A stretch of 64,000 nucleotides of DNA. It comes from Xestospongia muta (taxonomy: Eukaryota > Porifera > Demospongiae > Haplosclerida > Petrosiidae). The stretch is taken from the NCBI GenBank assembly GCA_963693285.1, contig OY848922.1:6312923-6376922 (forward strand), given 5' to 3'. Each line of letters opens with the position of its first letter. The first letter of the stretch is position 1. Under the pieces are notes generated by a model. It did no database searches. It was not told where the DNA came from and saw nothing but the letters and a program-made list of their open reading frames with translations. This document shows positions 1 to 11,652 of this stretch, piece after piece. The translations under genes were made by a program, and so were the position numbers.

Positions 1-83
1 ACACTATCACTATCATCAAATTCATCATCACTAAAATCCTCTCCCAATATATGTATTACTTCTTCTGCTCTAAACCTTGCCAT
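1..83 (-). CDS. piggyBac-1 transposase N-terminus (partial at window edge)
   Basis: On the minus strand an ATG at 83-81 opens a frame that begins MARFRAEEVIHILGEDF and continues into an acidic stretch (DDEFDDSDS) up to the window edge. An acidic N-terminus of this kind is usual for piggyBac (DDE_Tnp_1_7) transposases. The paralogous copy at 45828 carries the same acidic stretch but has lost the start through a deletion of about 135 bp, so this copy is the better preserved of the two at this end. Whether the catalytic part is intact cannot be seen here. Confidence 0.7.
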   Translation of the reverse strand, partial: MARFRAEEVIHILGEDFSDDEFDDSDS

Positions 84-279
84 TGATAATTACTTCTGCC
101 CACTGATAGTAAATATGCAATTGTTGGTACAGCTGGTTAATTTGCATATTTATATTATTTATTGCATGCTTATTATTCATTACATGTTGGGTGGGACCAT
201 AAATAACTAATAAACAAAGGAGGACTTTCTCGTTGATAAAAAAAACAAAGGTTAGTTGAAAAACAGTCTACTAATGTAA

Positions 280-398
280 TGTCACAAATTTGTGACAATT
301 GTCTCAATTAATAGTACACATGTGTCACAAATTTGTGTCAATTGTCTCCCTTAAATGTACTGATATGTCACAAATTTGTGACAATTGTCCTGTAAGGG
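280..398. repeat. Three 43-bp tandem repeats with an 18-bp palindrome, sub-terminal to piggyBac-1
   Basis: The perfect palindrome TGTCACAAATTTGTGACA occurs at 280-297, in a one-base variant at 323-340, and perfectly again at 366-383. The spacing is exactly 43 bp each time, and each copy is followed by ATTGTC. The array sits directly inside the TTAA-flanked end. Copy B repeats it at 45929, 45972 and 46015 with the same period. Position and symmetry suggest transposase binding sites (inference). Confidence 0.8.
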
Positions 399-751
399 TT
401 AAACAACAATCACCCTTCAAAAATTTACAAGCAGGGTTGTTTATGAATTTGAACCATAAATGTATGTACATATTAATATTTCTATATACTTAGCAATGAC
501 AGTTTCTATCTCTTTATAAGCTCAATATAACATGATGTTATTTCAACAAGTTTATAACACTACAAAGAAATGATAGGAGAAATAGATTTGAAATGAAACA
601 TCAAGAGTTACGAAAAGTCAAGAGTTATCATTTCATGACACTTTACAATTACATAATATGTACTAGACTCTTATTGTTTGTTTTATATACATTAAATAGA
701 ACAGAGTGTAAAATAGAAGCTTCATTAATATGCTTACATATATATACTGAC

Positions 752-850
752 CTTATCAGTATGGTGGATATTCACACCATGCTGAAGTAACAAAGTAACA
801 ACATCTTTGTGGCCATTTTGTGCTGCTTTCATCAGTGGAGTAGATCCACA
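752..850 (-). CDS. Ankyrin exon A4 (gene A)
   Basis: A 99-bp phase-0 exon between acceptor TTGTAG and donor AAG|GTCAGT. It encodes one full repeat with the usual core: GSTPL, then AAQNGHKDVV, LLLQHGVNI and a closing DK. Its partner at 46384-46479 differs at eight codons by replacement plus one lost codon, against a single silent change, although the flanking introns are nearly identical. Confidence 0.85.
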
Positions 851-3800
851 CTACAATTAATAAGAACAAAATGTAATTAGAGACATACATTAAGTATTAC
901 TTTTTAATTACATGTTATTATATTTAACATTATGTACATGTTCATGTACATAACATGTACTTGATATACTGGTCAATTAAGGACTGGGTATACTCACTTT
1001 TTAAAGATTTTAAATGATATATGCGATATGATAAAATTGGGAAAAAGAATGATCATTTCATAAAAACTAAGAAATTGTTAATTCTTAGTCTCAAAATTGA
1101 GTGACTATTGTGGACTTGTTATATTTTATTGCATATTACAAGCACTATCTTAATCAACTCTTAAAATATAATAGAAAAGCCTTTCCTGCATTCCTTAAAG
1201 TATATTAATATTTACACAATATTAATATCAGAGACAGTAAACAGTGTTATCTGTTAGCTCAGATTGAAGGAAAGGATTGGAGAAAGTATTTCCTGAATAT
1301 AGGTGAAATAGTACTTTTGACTGGTATATATCAATCACTCATAATGGCAACAGTAAATGACTTCAATTCCCTCCAATCAGGAATGAGTTACCAGGTTATA
1401 TCATATGTAATGAGATCAATAAACCTCATTGAAAACCTCCAAAAGAAATGCAGGTTTATACTTAAAATATGCACTATCAAAAAACAGCCATCGTATGAGT
1501 TCAAATTGTCACATGATCACTTTATGATGTCATAAAAGCTCTGATCATAATGTTACTATTTCATCATAATAAACTATATAGTATTCATCAACAATAGTAG
1601 TACAATTCAAATATTGTACATTAGTGGTTATCAGTATATACAATGTAACACTAATGACAAAGAAAAACAAAACCATATTTTATAAAACATTCTAAGACTC
1701 TTTTGAAGACACTATTGATGCTGTAAGGGACTGGATTATTAATGATTTAGAGTACTGCGATTTCTTGATTGCTATGTGCATCAGTGACTCAAAATACTCC
1801 ATTGATCTCAACACGTACATAATATTATAGTCAATTCAAAATAACATAATTACAATTTTTTTATTCAATTGCTCATGATTGTTGTAGCCATTGGTAATTT
1901 TTATTTTCTTATAGGTTTTTAGTAAATGTTACAATGTGATTATAGGAAACTATATATGATAGGTAGTACACAGTGGACTGATGTGTATAATATATACAGA
2001 TTTTATGAGATTTGAGATATCATATGAATAGATACTTATAGATGAAAGGTATATTTTAACTACAACCTACTCAAATGATCTCCAGTATATAAATCTGCAT
2101 CTGCAAACAACAATATGTCTATCGTGGCTAAGTGAATGCCCATGCTTGACACAAAATTATGTCTATCACATATAATCGGTTAGTACTATGATAATTATGT
2201 AGTTATTTAAAATAATCTGATTCTATTAATTTAAAAAAGGTAATATTGTAATGTTTACATTCATTGATGTCTCATATCATGTAAATATACTGTATAGGTT
2301 TTTTTTTCGAGGGGGGGGGGCAATATTTTCTTGGATGATGTCAAAAAATTTTGTTGGTTCATGGTAAAAATTTTGTTGTCGAGCGATCTAGTCTAAACCA
2401 CACCTTTATACACATGGTGTACAAATGGCAAACTTTGCCATTCAAGCCATGATATAAGACTACCACCAGTACAAACGAACCTGGGATGCTAAATTTGGGA
2501 AACAACTTGAGTGCCAGAGAGAAATGAGTTGGCAGCTGCAATCAAAGTTGATGGTACAGATTGTGCTAAAGAGCCATGAGGATAGGGTAGGTTGTTCTTT
2601 TCCCTCTTGAAGTATTGAAAGAAGGCCATACCGAATCTAAGACTCGTTGATCAACAACGTGATAACATGCATGCAACCACGTGTACGCATGAATGGGCAT
2701 GGCACATTGCATCTAATTAAGTTTTGTGGGTAAATATTTCATGTTTTGTTTCTCAACCACGAAAACCAAACAATACGTTTGATGTACAACAGGGGGTGTG
2801 GTCAGACAGTGTGTCTCAATATATAGCAGGTATATTATTATATCTATAGTACCACATAGTACACAGTCTACATAATTGTGTATTGAAAATATAGTGGTTA
2901 TGTATTGTGTATACATATCAATGTCTAATATGTAAGCAGTTACAAATTAGAAATAAAAAATTATAACAATAGTCGAAACAATACAAATCATATGTCACAT
3001 ATAGAAAGAATAGCTAGAGAGAAAATTAAATAAAGTAATAATTATTACTATCATATTATATTGATACTACTACTGTGAACCATGCTTAAATGACACTGTG
3101 AATTAACCCTTTCGTAACGAAGGTTGCATATTTCTAAGATTTAATGCATAGGCATTAACGAGGAAGGTTACAAATCTTCGACTAAAAATACCCTGGTATA
3201 TTTATTAAGAATGCTCGTCATAGTAATTAACATAGAAGAGGAGAACACTAATAAAATGTTTACACTATGGAAAGTGGATACTGTATCATTTGGATCATTC
3301 TACGTAGGTTAATGATTTTGATGAAGAAGATGACTTAGAATATGAAGTAATGGACACTTTTAACAATAAAACGTAAAGTATAAAATTATAAACACACAGA
3401 GTAGTTATAATAATACAGAAATGTTTCATGGGTGAGTTTAATACTTTTGCACAAAGAACAGCTTCGACACTTATAACCTCATGAAAATTTCACAAAACAA
3501 TTCACCTAACCAATGTAGTATTAGATGGCTTAAAACATTTTCGTTTGGAAACTGTTTTGTGACAACACACTAAATTAATTAATTATGATACAGTATATGG
3601 GCTTGTGCATTTTCATTGATAAATTGTTAAAGTAGACATTTTCATACTATGAACACAAGGTTGTATGGTGTCTGATATATAGAGTATTTACACTGTATAT
3701 CAATATGATAATACACTTACATTATCAGGTATATTAGGATCTGCATTTGATTCCAACAGATATTGAACAATATCTATGTATCCATGATATGATGCCCACC

Positions 3801-5839
3801 ATATACTAGTCCACTTGTTTTACATGTAATGATAATAGTAATAGTATAATTATTCATCAATATATCAATAGTACAATCATTATACACACACATACACTGA
3901 TACATATGTACTTACATGTATATGACTATAATGATAACTGATAATATTAATAATATGTATTATAATAATTGTGACCTAGCTTGGAAAAACCACACATGTT
4001 GTGCTAAACATTTGAACAAGCAGTTGTGTATAAACAGTTACTACATGGTCATTTCGTACATGATCATACCAATCATGGTATCAGGGAAGATCAGTCATTA
4101 AATATTTAGATTATAAAGTTGGTAAACATCCTGTACAAAATGGCTGCATAGCAAACGCATATATGCAATTGTTTAGTCAAATTTTTTTGGGTGTAACATT
4201 AAATGTTGCGCTAAAATGTCTTCCCAAATAATGTCACAATTATACATGTACATGTGAAATATGACGTCACAAATTGAATTTATATCTCATTAAGTAATGT
4301 TATCATATTATTAGCTAAATAATATGAAGTGACAACAAATAGACTATACACACAGTGAATAATAAATATATATGATATGGTCTAGGAACCAATAACTACA
4401 CAAAGAAGGAAGAATGCAACTACATAAAGCCAGTGTTACATGAACACACTTACTGTCAATGACCATATAATGATATGTGTAATTATATTCATAGCAAGTC
4501 AATCAGATTCATAATTTCACAAGTCTTGAAGCTTCCAAATATGGACATGACAAGAGTACTGTCATTTTTCTAATACGAGTTGGCTTTTTTCATGAGAATT
4601 ACACACTCCTTCCTCCTTTGTGAAGCTACAGGCTCTTACATACTGACTTCAAATGTTTATAAAGCTAGTTACTACTGTATTAACTAAAGTGTCATTGGAA
4701 AATATTCTTTGAAATTGTATTACAAAATCAGCTTGAAAAAAATGGCTCTAATACAATGTGAAGGGTCATTAATGAAAGAATTGACCACACCCAACAATTA
4801 AAAAACAATCCGTGAACACTTTAGCACATTTTGTACATCACATCTAAACATTACAACAAATCTACAAGTTGTACTTGATTATAAAATATTAATACAATCT
4901 AATACTATAATTCATTTTTATTTAAATGTAGTACTGTAATCCAGATGACCACAAGTATGCAGATAAAACAAAAGCAGCTAGGATATCAGATAAAATTGCC
5001 ATATTGACTTCAGTAATGACTTTATGAAAGTTAAACATTCAAGCCCCACCCCTTAGCAATAGAGTAAATTATTTTTAATATATGCTGTGTCCATTCATTC
5101 ATATATCTCAAATGTTATATATAAAATGTTTTAACTACATGATTAAACTTTGATAAAGACTTTGTAACACACACACATTAATTTATACTAGGTTGATTTA
5201 AAGGATATATTATGATTATTATTATAATAACTAGAACACTTGTATATCATATATGTAAATAATTATGATGATTTGATAATGACAAGAACTCTTATCATAA
5301 GACAATATCATCTCTGAATAGTACTATATTGTGACACACTTACATACCTCATGTTGAGCATTGACATTTGCTCCTTGTTGTAAAGTTGCTTTCACTTTAT
5401 CTAGTTGTCCACTTCTAGCAGATACAATCAGTGAGATATCCTAACCAAGATATCAAAGTTAATAAATGTAATATTACACATAAACAAGATCATATATAAC
5501 ATAGTTTATAATACAGTAGACATAATATTATAGAAGACATACTATAACAAGAGTACAGTAACTACTAATATAGTACATTGTACTAAGTATATGGACATGA
5601 CCTATATACAAACTATAGGGTCAAGTACATACGTTACTTATATTAGATCAGATAACCTAAAGTAATCCACCAGGTCATATTTAGTTTAGATAGAGGGAAT
5701 ATCTTGAATCTGATAGGATTACTGAGTGGACTGGACAAAGCTGACCAATCTTATTAAGTGTTACTGAATGAATTCTTTATTTTAGTATATTTAGTATACT
5801 TTATAAGTACTTACCAATATCCTTTGATCCATTGCAAAA
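752..5839 (-). CDS. Ankyrin-repeat gene A (5' part; continues left of window)
   Basis: A spliced minus-strand gene. Exon 1 (5815-5839) has ATG at 5832 and encodes MDQRIL before GTAAGT. Exon 2 (5348-5440, 31 codons) is a capping-type repeat ending in GANVNAQHE. Exon 3 (3721-3819) and exon 4 (752-850) are 33-codon ankyrin repeats. All are phase 0, so the frame is kept through each junction. The paralogous gene at 46384-52177 has the same exon order; there the ankyrin exons lead to a GTPase and a Death domain, so this gene may continue the same way beyond the edge (inference). Exon 3 has lost the canonical AG acceptor. The introns carry a HIRAN-type mobile element (2288-2780) and a possible piggyBac end (3113). 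Confidence 0.7.
2288..2780 (+). mobile_element. TIR element carrying a broken HIRAN-like domain, copy 1
   Basis: It starts TACTGTATAGG followed by a T-run, TTCGA and ten G residues at 2311-2320. The plus strand at about 2425-2590 encodes a degraded HIRAN-like segment: GVQMANFAIQAMI, an in-frame stop, then DYHQYKRTWDAKFGKQLE, followed by a frameshift. The relative at 34895-35514 has the same domain on the other strand and matching ends (TTTTCGTGG and TGAGAAACAAAA motifs). Within the duplicated segment the partner copy lies at 47935-48410. Confidence 0.6.
3113..3380 (+). mobile_element. Possible piggyBac-like end and acidic N-terminal remnant
   Basis: TTAA at 3113-3116 is followed directly by CCCTTTCGTAACGAAGG, which has the form of a piggyBac terminus. 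About 190 bp further in, the plus strand encodes an acidic run (NDFDEEDDLEYEVMD), as seen at transposase N-termini. No transposase body follows. A second TTAACCCTTA occurs at 6600. The same sequence recurs in the duplicate near 48737. This may be a solo end or a MITE. Confidence 0.3.
3721..3819 (-). CDS. Ankyrin exon A3 (gene A), acceptor mutated
   Basis: A 99-bp exon encoding a repeat with TSIWWAS, then GYIDIVQYLLESNADPNIP, and donor AAT|GTAAGTG. Its partner at 49352-49450 is preceded by ATGTAG; here the same place reads ATGTAA, so the AG acceptor is gone. The next AG lies six bases into the exon (AACAAG|TGG) and would keep the frame while dropping two residues. Nine codons differ from the partner and none of the differences is silent. 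Confidence 0.75.
5348..5440 (-). CDS. Ankyrin exon A2 (gene A), N-terminal repeat
   Basis: A 93-bp phase-0 exon between acceptor TTGGTTAG and donor GAG|GTATGTAAG. It encodes a capping-type first repeat: DISLIVSARSGQLDKVK, then LQQGANVNAQHE. The partner at 50979-51071 differs at eleven residues, with two further silent changes. Confidence 0.85.
5815..5839 (-). CDS. First coding exon of gene A
   Basis: Acceptor TTTATTTTGTTCCCAG precedes TTTTGCAATGG. ATG at 5832 starts MDQRIL and donor GTAAGTAC follows at 5814, in phase 0 with exon A2. The first exon of the paralog (52154-52221) encodes MDKSQQKL in the same position. Similarity between the paralogs ends about 190 bp downstream of this exon, near 5628, so the two genes have different starts and upstream regions. 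Two GGCGTGG boxes lie at 5877-5901 and could be promoter elements. Confidence 0.7.
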
Positions 5840-6325
5840 CTGGGAACAAAATAAAGGACAACACCCAAGTTATAGAGGCGTGGTTATGATGTATGGGCGT
5901 GGTGTTATGAATAGTATCTGCTGATCGTGTCGTAAGCGAATCTCTCAAGCTTCTGAACTATCTTCATTATTATACATACACTATTAACTGCTGTACTAGT
6001 ATCTTACTATCTATGATCTAAAGAAACTCTCAGTAATGTGTAAGCAATATGTTAATATCTGGTATTCACTGTGTAACATATTCCTTTACTCAGCGGATAA
6101 TTTCCTATACTTCATAATTCCTATTGCTGTGGTTGTATTGGGATTAAAGTGTTGTTTGTTGTGGTAGAGAATACATTATTATCAACAAGTATGATGTCAT
6201 TATAATGTTGTCGGTTAATTTATATAATCCTTACAGAGAAGACAAGCTCAACTTGCTAGTCGGACCAGATTCAACAAATAGCAATTTCAAGAACTCAAAA
6301 TGCTTGGTTAGTTCTATTGATATCA

Positions 6326-6590
6326 ATATGTGACCATAAATACGAAAATGGTACCTAACGCGCAAACGAATTTCGAAGAAACGCTTGTATAGAAACGGTT
6401 GCTATGCGGCCATCTTGAACAGAAAGTTATTAAAATTCAGTATGTGACAAGCACAATAATTGACCTATAGGAATACCAAATTATATTGATTTCCTGCTCA
6501 AGATGGCCGCGTAGCAACCATTTATACACAAGCGTTTCTTCGAAATTCGTTTGCGCGTTAGGTACCATTTTCGTATTTATGGTCACATAT
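6326..6590. mobile_element. Fold-back MITE with long inverted arms
   Basis: The left arm (6326 to about 6423) begins ATATGTGACCATAAATACG. The right arm (about 6494 to 6590) is its near-perfect inverted copy, with about 70 bp between them. The arms contain GCGC and TTCGAA motifs that are richer in GC than their surroundings. There is no convincing coding capacity; open frames on both strands are by-products of the palindrome. The flanks give no clear target-site duplication. Confidence 0.8.
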
Positions 6591-7408
6591 ATAGAATTAT
6601 TAACCCTTATGGTCATCCAAGTGGGTGAGGGTTTATTACTTATTTTATATCTCTGTCTCAATGTGTCTGTCTATTCTAAAAGCACATACAATGTGGTAGA
6701 GTTTATCACTCCTAAGAAATTACTATATTTATAATACACAATTATCGACATTTACAACATAGGATTTTTTAAAAAATGCTTTCTTCTCAAGTTTTTTGAA
6801 TTTTAGTTATCTTTTTCTGATAGGATCTTGTGGCCACACCCATTTTTATGAAGTATTGTAATTATAATTGTCACATGATCATTATATTATACACTAACAG
6901 TGATTATAATAATACATTGTATTACATGTTACTAGAGATACAGCTCAAGCAAGAACAGATTACTGAAATCTACCTTACAAGGATAGTTACAATAACATCT
7001 TATGATAGTCATCATATTATACCATCTCTTGTTTTTCCATCAGGTCAGATTGGACAGTTCATCTGACAATTCCATGTCATTCTATTGTTATAACTCCAAA
7101 TGATCATTTACAATGTGGATGGATGTGGTTATCAGTTAACATCCTATTATGTTACTATCTTATGATGAAGTTGTAAATGGTCAAGATAAGTCAAGTTACG
7201 AAAGTATCAAGATCTGATAAAGTAAGTGTCCCACATCCAGAATATTTTGCTGTTACTGCTCCTAAAGATGACAGTAATGATGATGACATCTTCATATGTT
7301 TCCATAGGAATATCAAAATAATAAATAAAATAGTAAGTGAAGTAGCTACTGAAACTCCACCCACTTCATGTCACTGACTACAACTCATCAATATTACATG
7401 TTACATAA

Positions 7409-7480
7409 TCTGTATACTATGAAACTGACTTTGTAAATGATAGTGATGACAATGTATCCTACATTACTGTTGATATATAA
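7409..7480 (+). CDS. Possible terminal exon fragment with ITIM-like motif, copy 1
   Basis: An open stretch reads YYETDFVNDSDDNVSYITVDI and then TAA at 7478-7480. The same tail with the same stop occurs at 14753-14864, and the sequence match continues into the 3' flank. Conservation of the frame and stop between diverged copies suggests it was coding. VSYITV fits the (S/I/V/L)xYxx(I/V/L) inhibitory motif of receptor tails. A stop lies just upstream at 7406-7408 and no acceptor is evident, so this copy may be broken. Confidence 0.25.
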   Translation, partial: SVYYETDFVNDSDDNVSYITVDI

Positions 7481-7990
7481 GACTAACTGATCTGTCATTT
7501 AATAGTATGTAGAGTACATAGTCAACACTTCATTTATTCATTCAGAAAAGATAAGGTTTCTTTATTAGCTTTAACTACCTTATACTAAACTCCTCTGTTT
7601 ATAATATGTAGTGTTATATTCCTATTAATAATATAAATTATGTCTCATGTACATGTCTATGTACCTTTGATATGTAAGTTTTGTTCAACATGATCATGAT
7701 ATAAACAATTCACTTATCATTGTAGTAATACATAGGGTCAGATCTATACATGTTTTAGAAAGGAGGCTTCATTTTCTACACATATAATAATATCACTAAA
7801 CAGTACATAGTGTGATCAGAATACATACATACATTAGTCTGTTTGATAAAACTACTGCAGTGATCACTGTCTAATTGTTAAAGTAGCATGTGTTGCTAGG
7901 ATAACCTCATAACATGACAACCATTATATTGAATTAGACATGCTTTAGGTTTCATGATCACTTCATTGTCATTTCACTACAAAGAGAAAT
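7413..7990 (+). repeat. Diverged duplicate of 14798-15310
   Basis: The two segments share long runs, for example TTTGTAAATGAT, then GTATCCTACATTACTG and AAGACTAACTGATCTG, down to the ACAAAGAGA motif near 7980 and 15300. Indels are frequent, indicating an older duplication than the 1-5628 segment. It contains the possible receptor-tail exon at its start. Confidence 0.7.
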
Positions 7991-8045
7991 AAAATTAACT
8001 TACAACTGACTCTGTATGTAATGAGGAGGATATAGTCAAGGTCAT

Positions 8046-11000
8046 AACACCAGTCTAGTTTGAGTACATGTGCATATATTATATCAGTATGGTTCTTATA
8101 GTGTGTACAGTTGATATAATAAATTAACCACAAACACTCTAATGATTATCCTTATAAGGACAAAATTAATAAGTAATATTCTTAACTATAAAAACTATGT
8201 CAATGCACTACTGCAATATGATATCTGAAAAATATCTTAATACTATCATAATTTTTAGTACATATCTGTAATACATTGGAAGTAATTGCACTTTAATCTC
8301 CATGACACATACAATGTTTGCAAATGTCTAAAGAGAATCTGATAAAAAATGAAAAAAATATCTGAATAGATTTCAAATATCTAAAGTTCATTGAAAATTG
8401 ATTACCAATAAAGGCTATCCTACCTGTCCATTGAACCATAAACCTTAAACTGATAGTAATCCTAGTCATACATATCATAGTTCATTTTAACTTTCCTGGT
8501 ATTAACAAACATTTCTTTCAAGTAATCTTACGACAAAGTCTTGATGACACAGATAGTCACACATTATTAGATTTTAAATTCCACAAATCATTAGTCAAAG
8601 AACACAGTACAGACATTACAAAGTACTTCAGAGGAAATAGTCCATAGATATGACCAGAACACTAGTACTCATCAATTAAAAACCACTGACTACAAACAGA
8701 ATTTGTCCTCATAAATCAGTAAACTATTGTGCACATTCAAATACCCTATTTCATACATTTCCTTATTTAATGCTGTACTTCACCTCTCATTTATTTGTCC
8801 ATCACTACATCTATACTTAAGTTACATAGTTGTCACAATCATATCACAATCATACAAGGTATGACAAGCTTGAGACAACCTAGGTTCAGATTTGTGATTA
8901 AGTAGTCACTCACAGTCTACCTTGTCATAAAGTTGTAGTGAATGTTTACTTTATTGTGAACAACCTTGTACAGTGATTGTTAATAGTGCTAGCTAGGCCC
9001 CTATATATAGCATATCAAATTGTAATCCTAAATCTTCTAATTGACTTAGCTTCGTTTATTGTGAATGTTATTAAATAATTATCACAAGTCAATACACAAT
9101 ATATATTGTGTAGTATATATCTATTCTGTTGATTTTTCAGACCTTGTTTATCTGTATATCATAATCAATATGATGAGAGTGTCTTGATCCACATGGTGGG
9201 CTCTTACTTTATTTATGACATTGCATACTCAAAGCATCTTCAGTCACTTCTATTGATGATCCAGTACTATGTGTTTGGACTAGAACACTCACAAAATGAT
9301 AGACCTATAGTTATAGAGATATGATGACTCTAAGGAAGATGGACAGTAGTTTGTAATTATAAAGTAACTCAGAGTTATTATACATGTACAGTTACTTATA
9401 TATGTATATGTGTTATCACATCACTAAATATTTTGTTTACTTCTTTAAAGTTCTAAACTTAGTTTATGTGTATGTAGCTTTTCTTAAATTAAAAAAAATT
9501 GATCATTTATACTTACAAGAACTGTAATACACAGTTATAAGGCGTAAATGTCAGTCTTACAATTACATCCTAAGGATAGAGTTTTTAAATGTATTGTATG
9601 CAAATATTTCAGTATAACTTTACACCAATATTCAACAGTGTATAAAGGTAATTATAACCAGTATCACTGTAATAATTTGTTAGAAGGTATCCTGTAACTT
9701 ACTGTTAAAGTGATCATCAGCTGATCTAATGAATTACACAGTCAATATTGATGATAGTGTTGAACAAGTACATCACACAGTTATAACTGACTTTAATAAG
9801 TCTTTATGTCAAAACCAATGTGATATACAAGATCACTACATTACATCATCAAGTTTAAAAATAATTCAGTTCCCAGGTAGCTTATTTATCTACCTTGATA
9901 TGGAAAGAGGTCTCTTCAGTGTAAGGAGTACTGAAATGAATTGTTGTAGCAAAGATTGACAAGTCATCTGAATCCTAGAGATATTACATGGCTATTATTG
10001 TTATTAATAAAATTATAAATATTAAGTATGTTAAAGGTAAATCTACATAATATTGTTGCACATGTTATTAGCTTATCCTTTATACTTTGCTTAAAACTTC
10101 TTTTCATATGAAGTACACTGCATGGTCTCACTAGCCATACCCATTCACTCTTATGAAGTGGAAAGGGTTTGTTAGACTGTAAATATGTATTTGTTCAGAA
10201 AACAACTGAAAGTTGGTAGACAATAAGGAGCATTGTATAAGTCATTGACAAATTAAAAGACAAGAAGTAAAAGGCTAACCATACTTTAAAAGTCAGAAGC
10301 TTAAACACTGAGAGGTTATAATTAGTCCAGTATCACCTCCTGAATGATTCCCATACTTAAGTTGATAATTTATCCATGATAATAGACAACACTACCTAAA
10401 GTTAATGTTACCTTCACAAACTGTATCAGCCTCTTAGGACAGCTTTTAGGGATCAATAATTTGGATAGTAATTGAAAAATACAAGACTATTAGCATGTCA
10501 TTACCAATCACTAGAATTAATAATAAAATACCTTCATTGAAAAGTTCTTAGTCTTTCTTGTCATCAAGAGTGAAGAGAAGCTGTTTCAGTTTAGGCCTAT
10601 ACTTAAGTTCCAATCAAGAATACACAATTGTTTTTTTTTCTAAGTCAGCCAATTTTATAATTAGCAAATGGATAGTAGTCTCTTCATCTAACATGATAAT
10701 AGTTTAGATTTTCATCCTAAACAAGAATAAAGAGCCAATTAACATAAGTATATAACTACAGTGTTAAAAGTCTTATTAATAACTCACTACTTTCCAAATA
10801 TTCAAAGATTTGTATTGCTCAAGGATTTCCATAACTAGAGGTTAAATATCTCTTATCCATTTCCATCTACTAGAAAATGTACTGCTATCAAAGACTGTAG
10901 TGTAGCAAGACAACAGTTTCATCTTTCTTTTATAACACTCCTGTTGTAACATAGCCACATTTGTTGTTAACATAATTATCTATATCATCAATGTGGCACT

Positions 11001-11315
11001 TGTGTCATCATTCCAACATGTTTTGAGGTCTTCCATTATTTTGGAGATGGTTCAATAGTAACAGTAAATGTTTTAGAAGTAGATGGAAGATGAAGAAACT
11101 ATCAGACACATAAATTAGCTTTCCAATTACCTTGAGAAATGAACAACTTCATAGAAAATACAAAATGAAAATTTGTCACACTTACATAAATTTTCTGCAT
11201 AGGTTTTAATCTCTTTACAAACATACAGTGTTGTACTGATCTCTTGAAGGGTTTCTTGTATGCACCATTATTAATGTAGAGAGATCTTGAATAATCTTTG
11301 TTCTAATAATCTTAC
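8046..11315. other. AT-rich intergenic stretch
   Basis: About 3.3 kb with no coding region I can support. Open frames are short, low in conserved motifs and lack splice context. A candidate start exon at 8004-8045 is listed among the rejected items. Confidence 0.5.
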
Positions 11316-11652
11316 CTGTGGCTAAGACTTCATCTGTCTGGAAAGAGAAAGCAGAGAGTATCACAAATGTGTAATGTTAATTTGACATGTAGTACTAAAA
11401 GTCAAAAAACAAGGATTGTCAAATGTAGATATTTGATGTACAAACTTCAGTATAGCTCACTGGTGATCCAGGCAATTGATGGCAAGACTATTGTTTTCCT
11501 AATAATGATAATATAATGATAATTATCATAACAAAAACAACAACAGATCAACTTATTGACCTTCTCAGCAGATATTGCAATGTCTATAATCTTTTCTGGC
11601 TTGACTCTTTCTCCTAGTATTTTCCCAGCAACTTCTTTGAGCTGTCCATCAC
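11316..11652 (-). CDS. Two candidate exons of an unrecognised minus-strand gene
   Basis: Exon 11561-11652 (acceptor CAATAG, donor AAG|GTCAAT) encodes DGQLKEVAGKILGER followed by KPEKIIDIAISAEK. Exon 11316-11337 (acceptor TTTCCAG, donor ACAG|GTAAGATT) continues in phase with TDEVLAT. The two junctions agree in phase and the residues look protein-like (charged helices), but I recognise no family and cannot find the start or end. The first donor, GTCAAT, is weak. No further exon could be joined with confidence. Confidence 0.3.

Larger units (their letters stand above)
1..398 (-). mobile_element. piggyBac-1 element, copy A (left part outside window)
   Basis: The right end of a piggyBac transposon. 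The sequence ends in GGG followed by the tetranucleotide TTAA at 399-402, which is the canonical piggyBac target site. Read inward, the terminus begins CCCTTACAGGACAATTG. The transposase start lies at 83 on the minus strand, and three 43-bp palindromic repeats sit just inside the terminus. The same element with the same insertion site is present at about 44690-46047, so the insertion is older than the segmental duplication. The body of this copy lies beyond the left edge. Confidence 0.75.

Noticed and set aside
280..408. CRISPR-like array
   Set aside because: Only three 43-bp units, palindromic and at a transposon end; the spacers are not unique protospacer-like sequences and the genome is animal.
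6437..6734. Overlapping open frames on both strands
   Set aside because: They are mirror products of the fold-back element and carry no protein motif.
8004..8045. Possible start exon on the minus strand (MTLTISSSLHTESV, then GTAAGT)
   Set aside because: It is in phase 0 and has a good donor, but no acceptor-linked downstream exon nearby can be tied to it, and gene A already has a conserved-type start at 5832.
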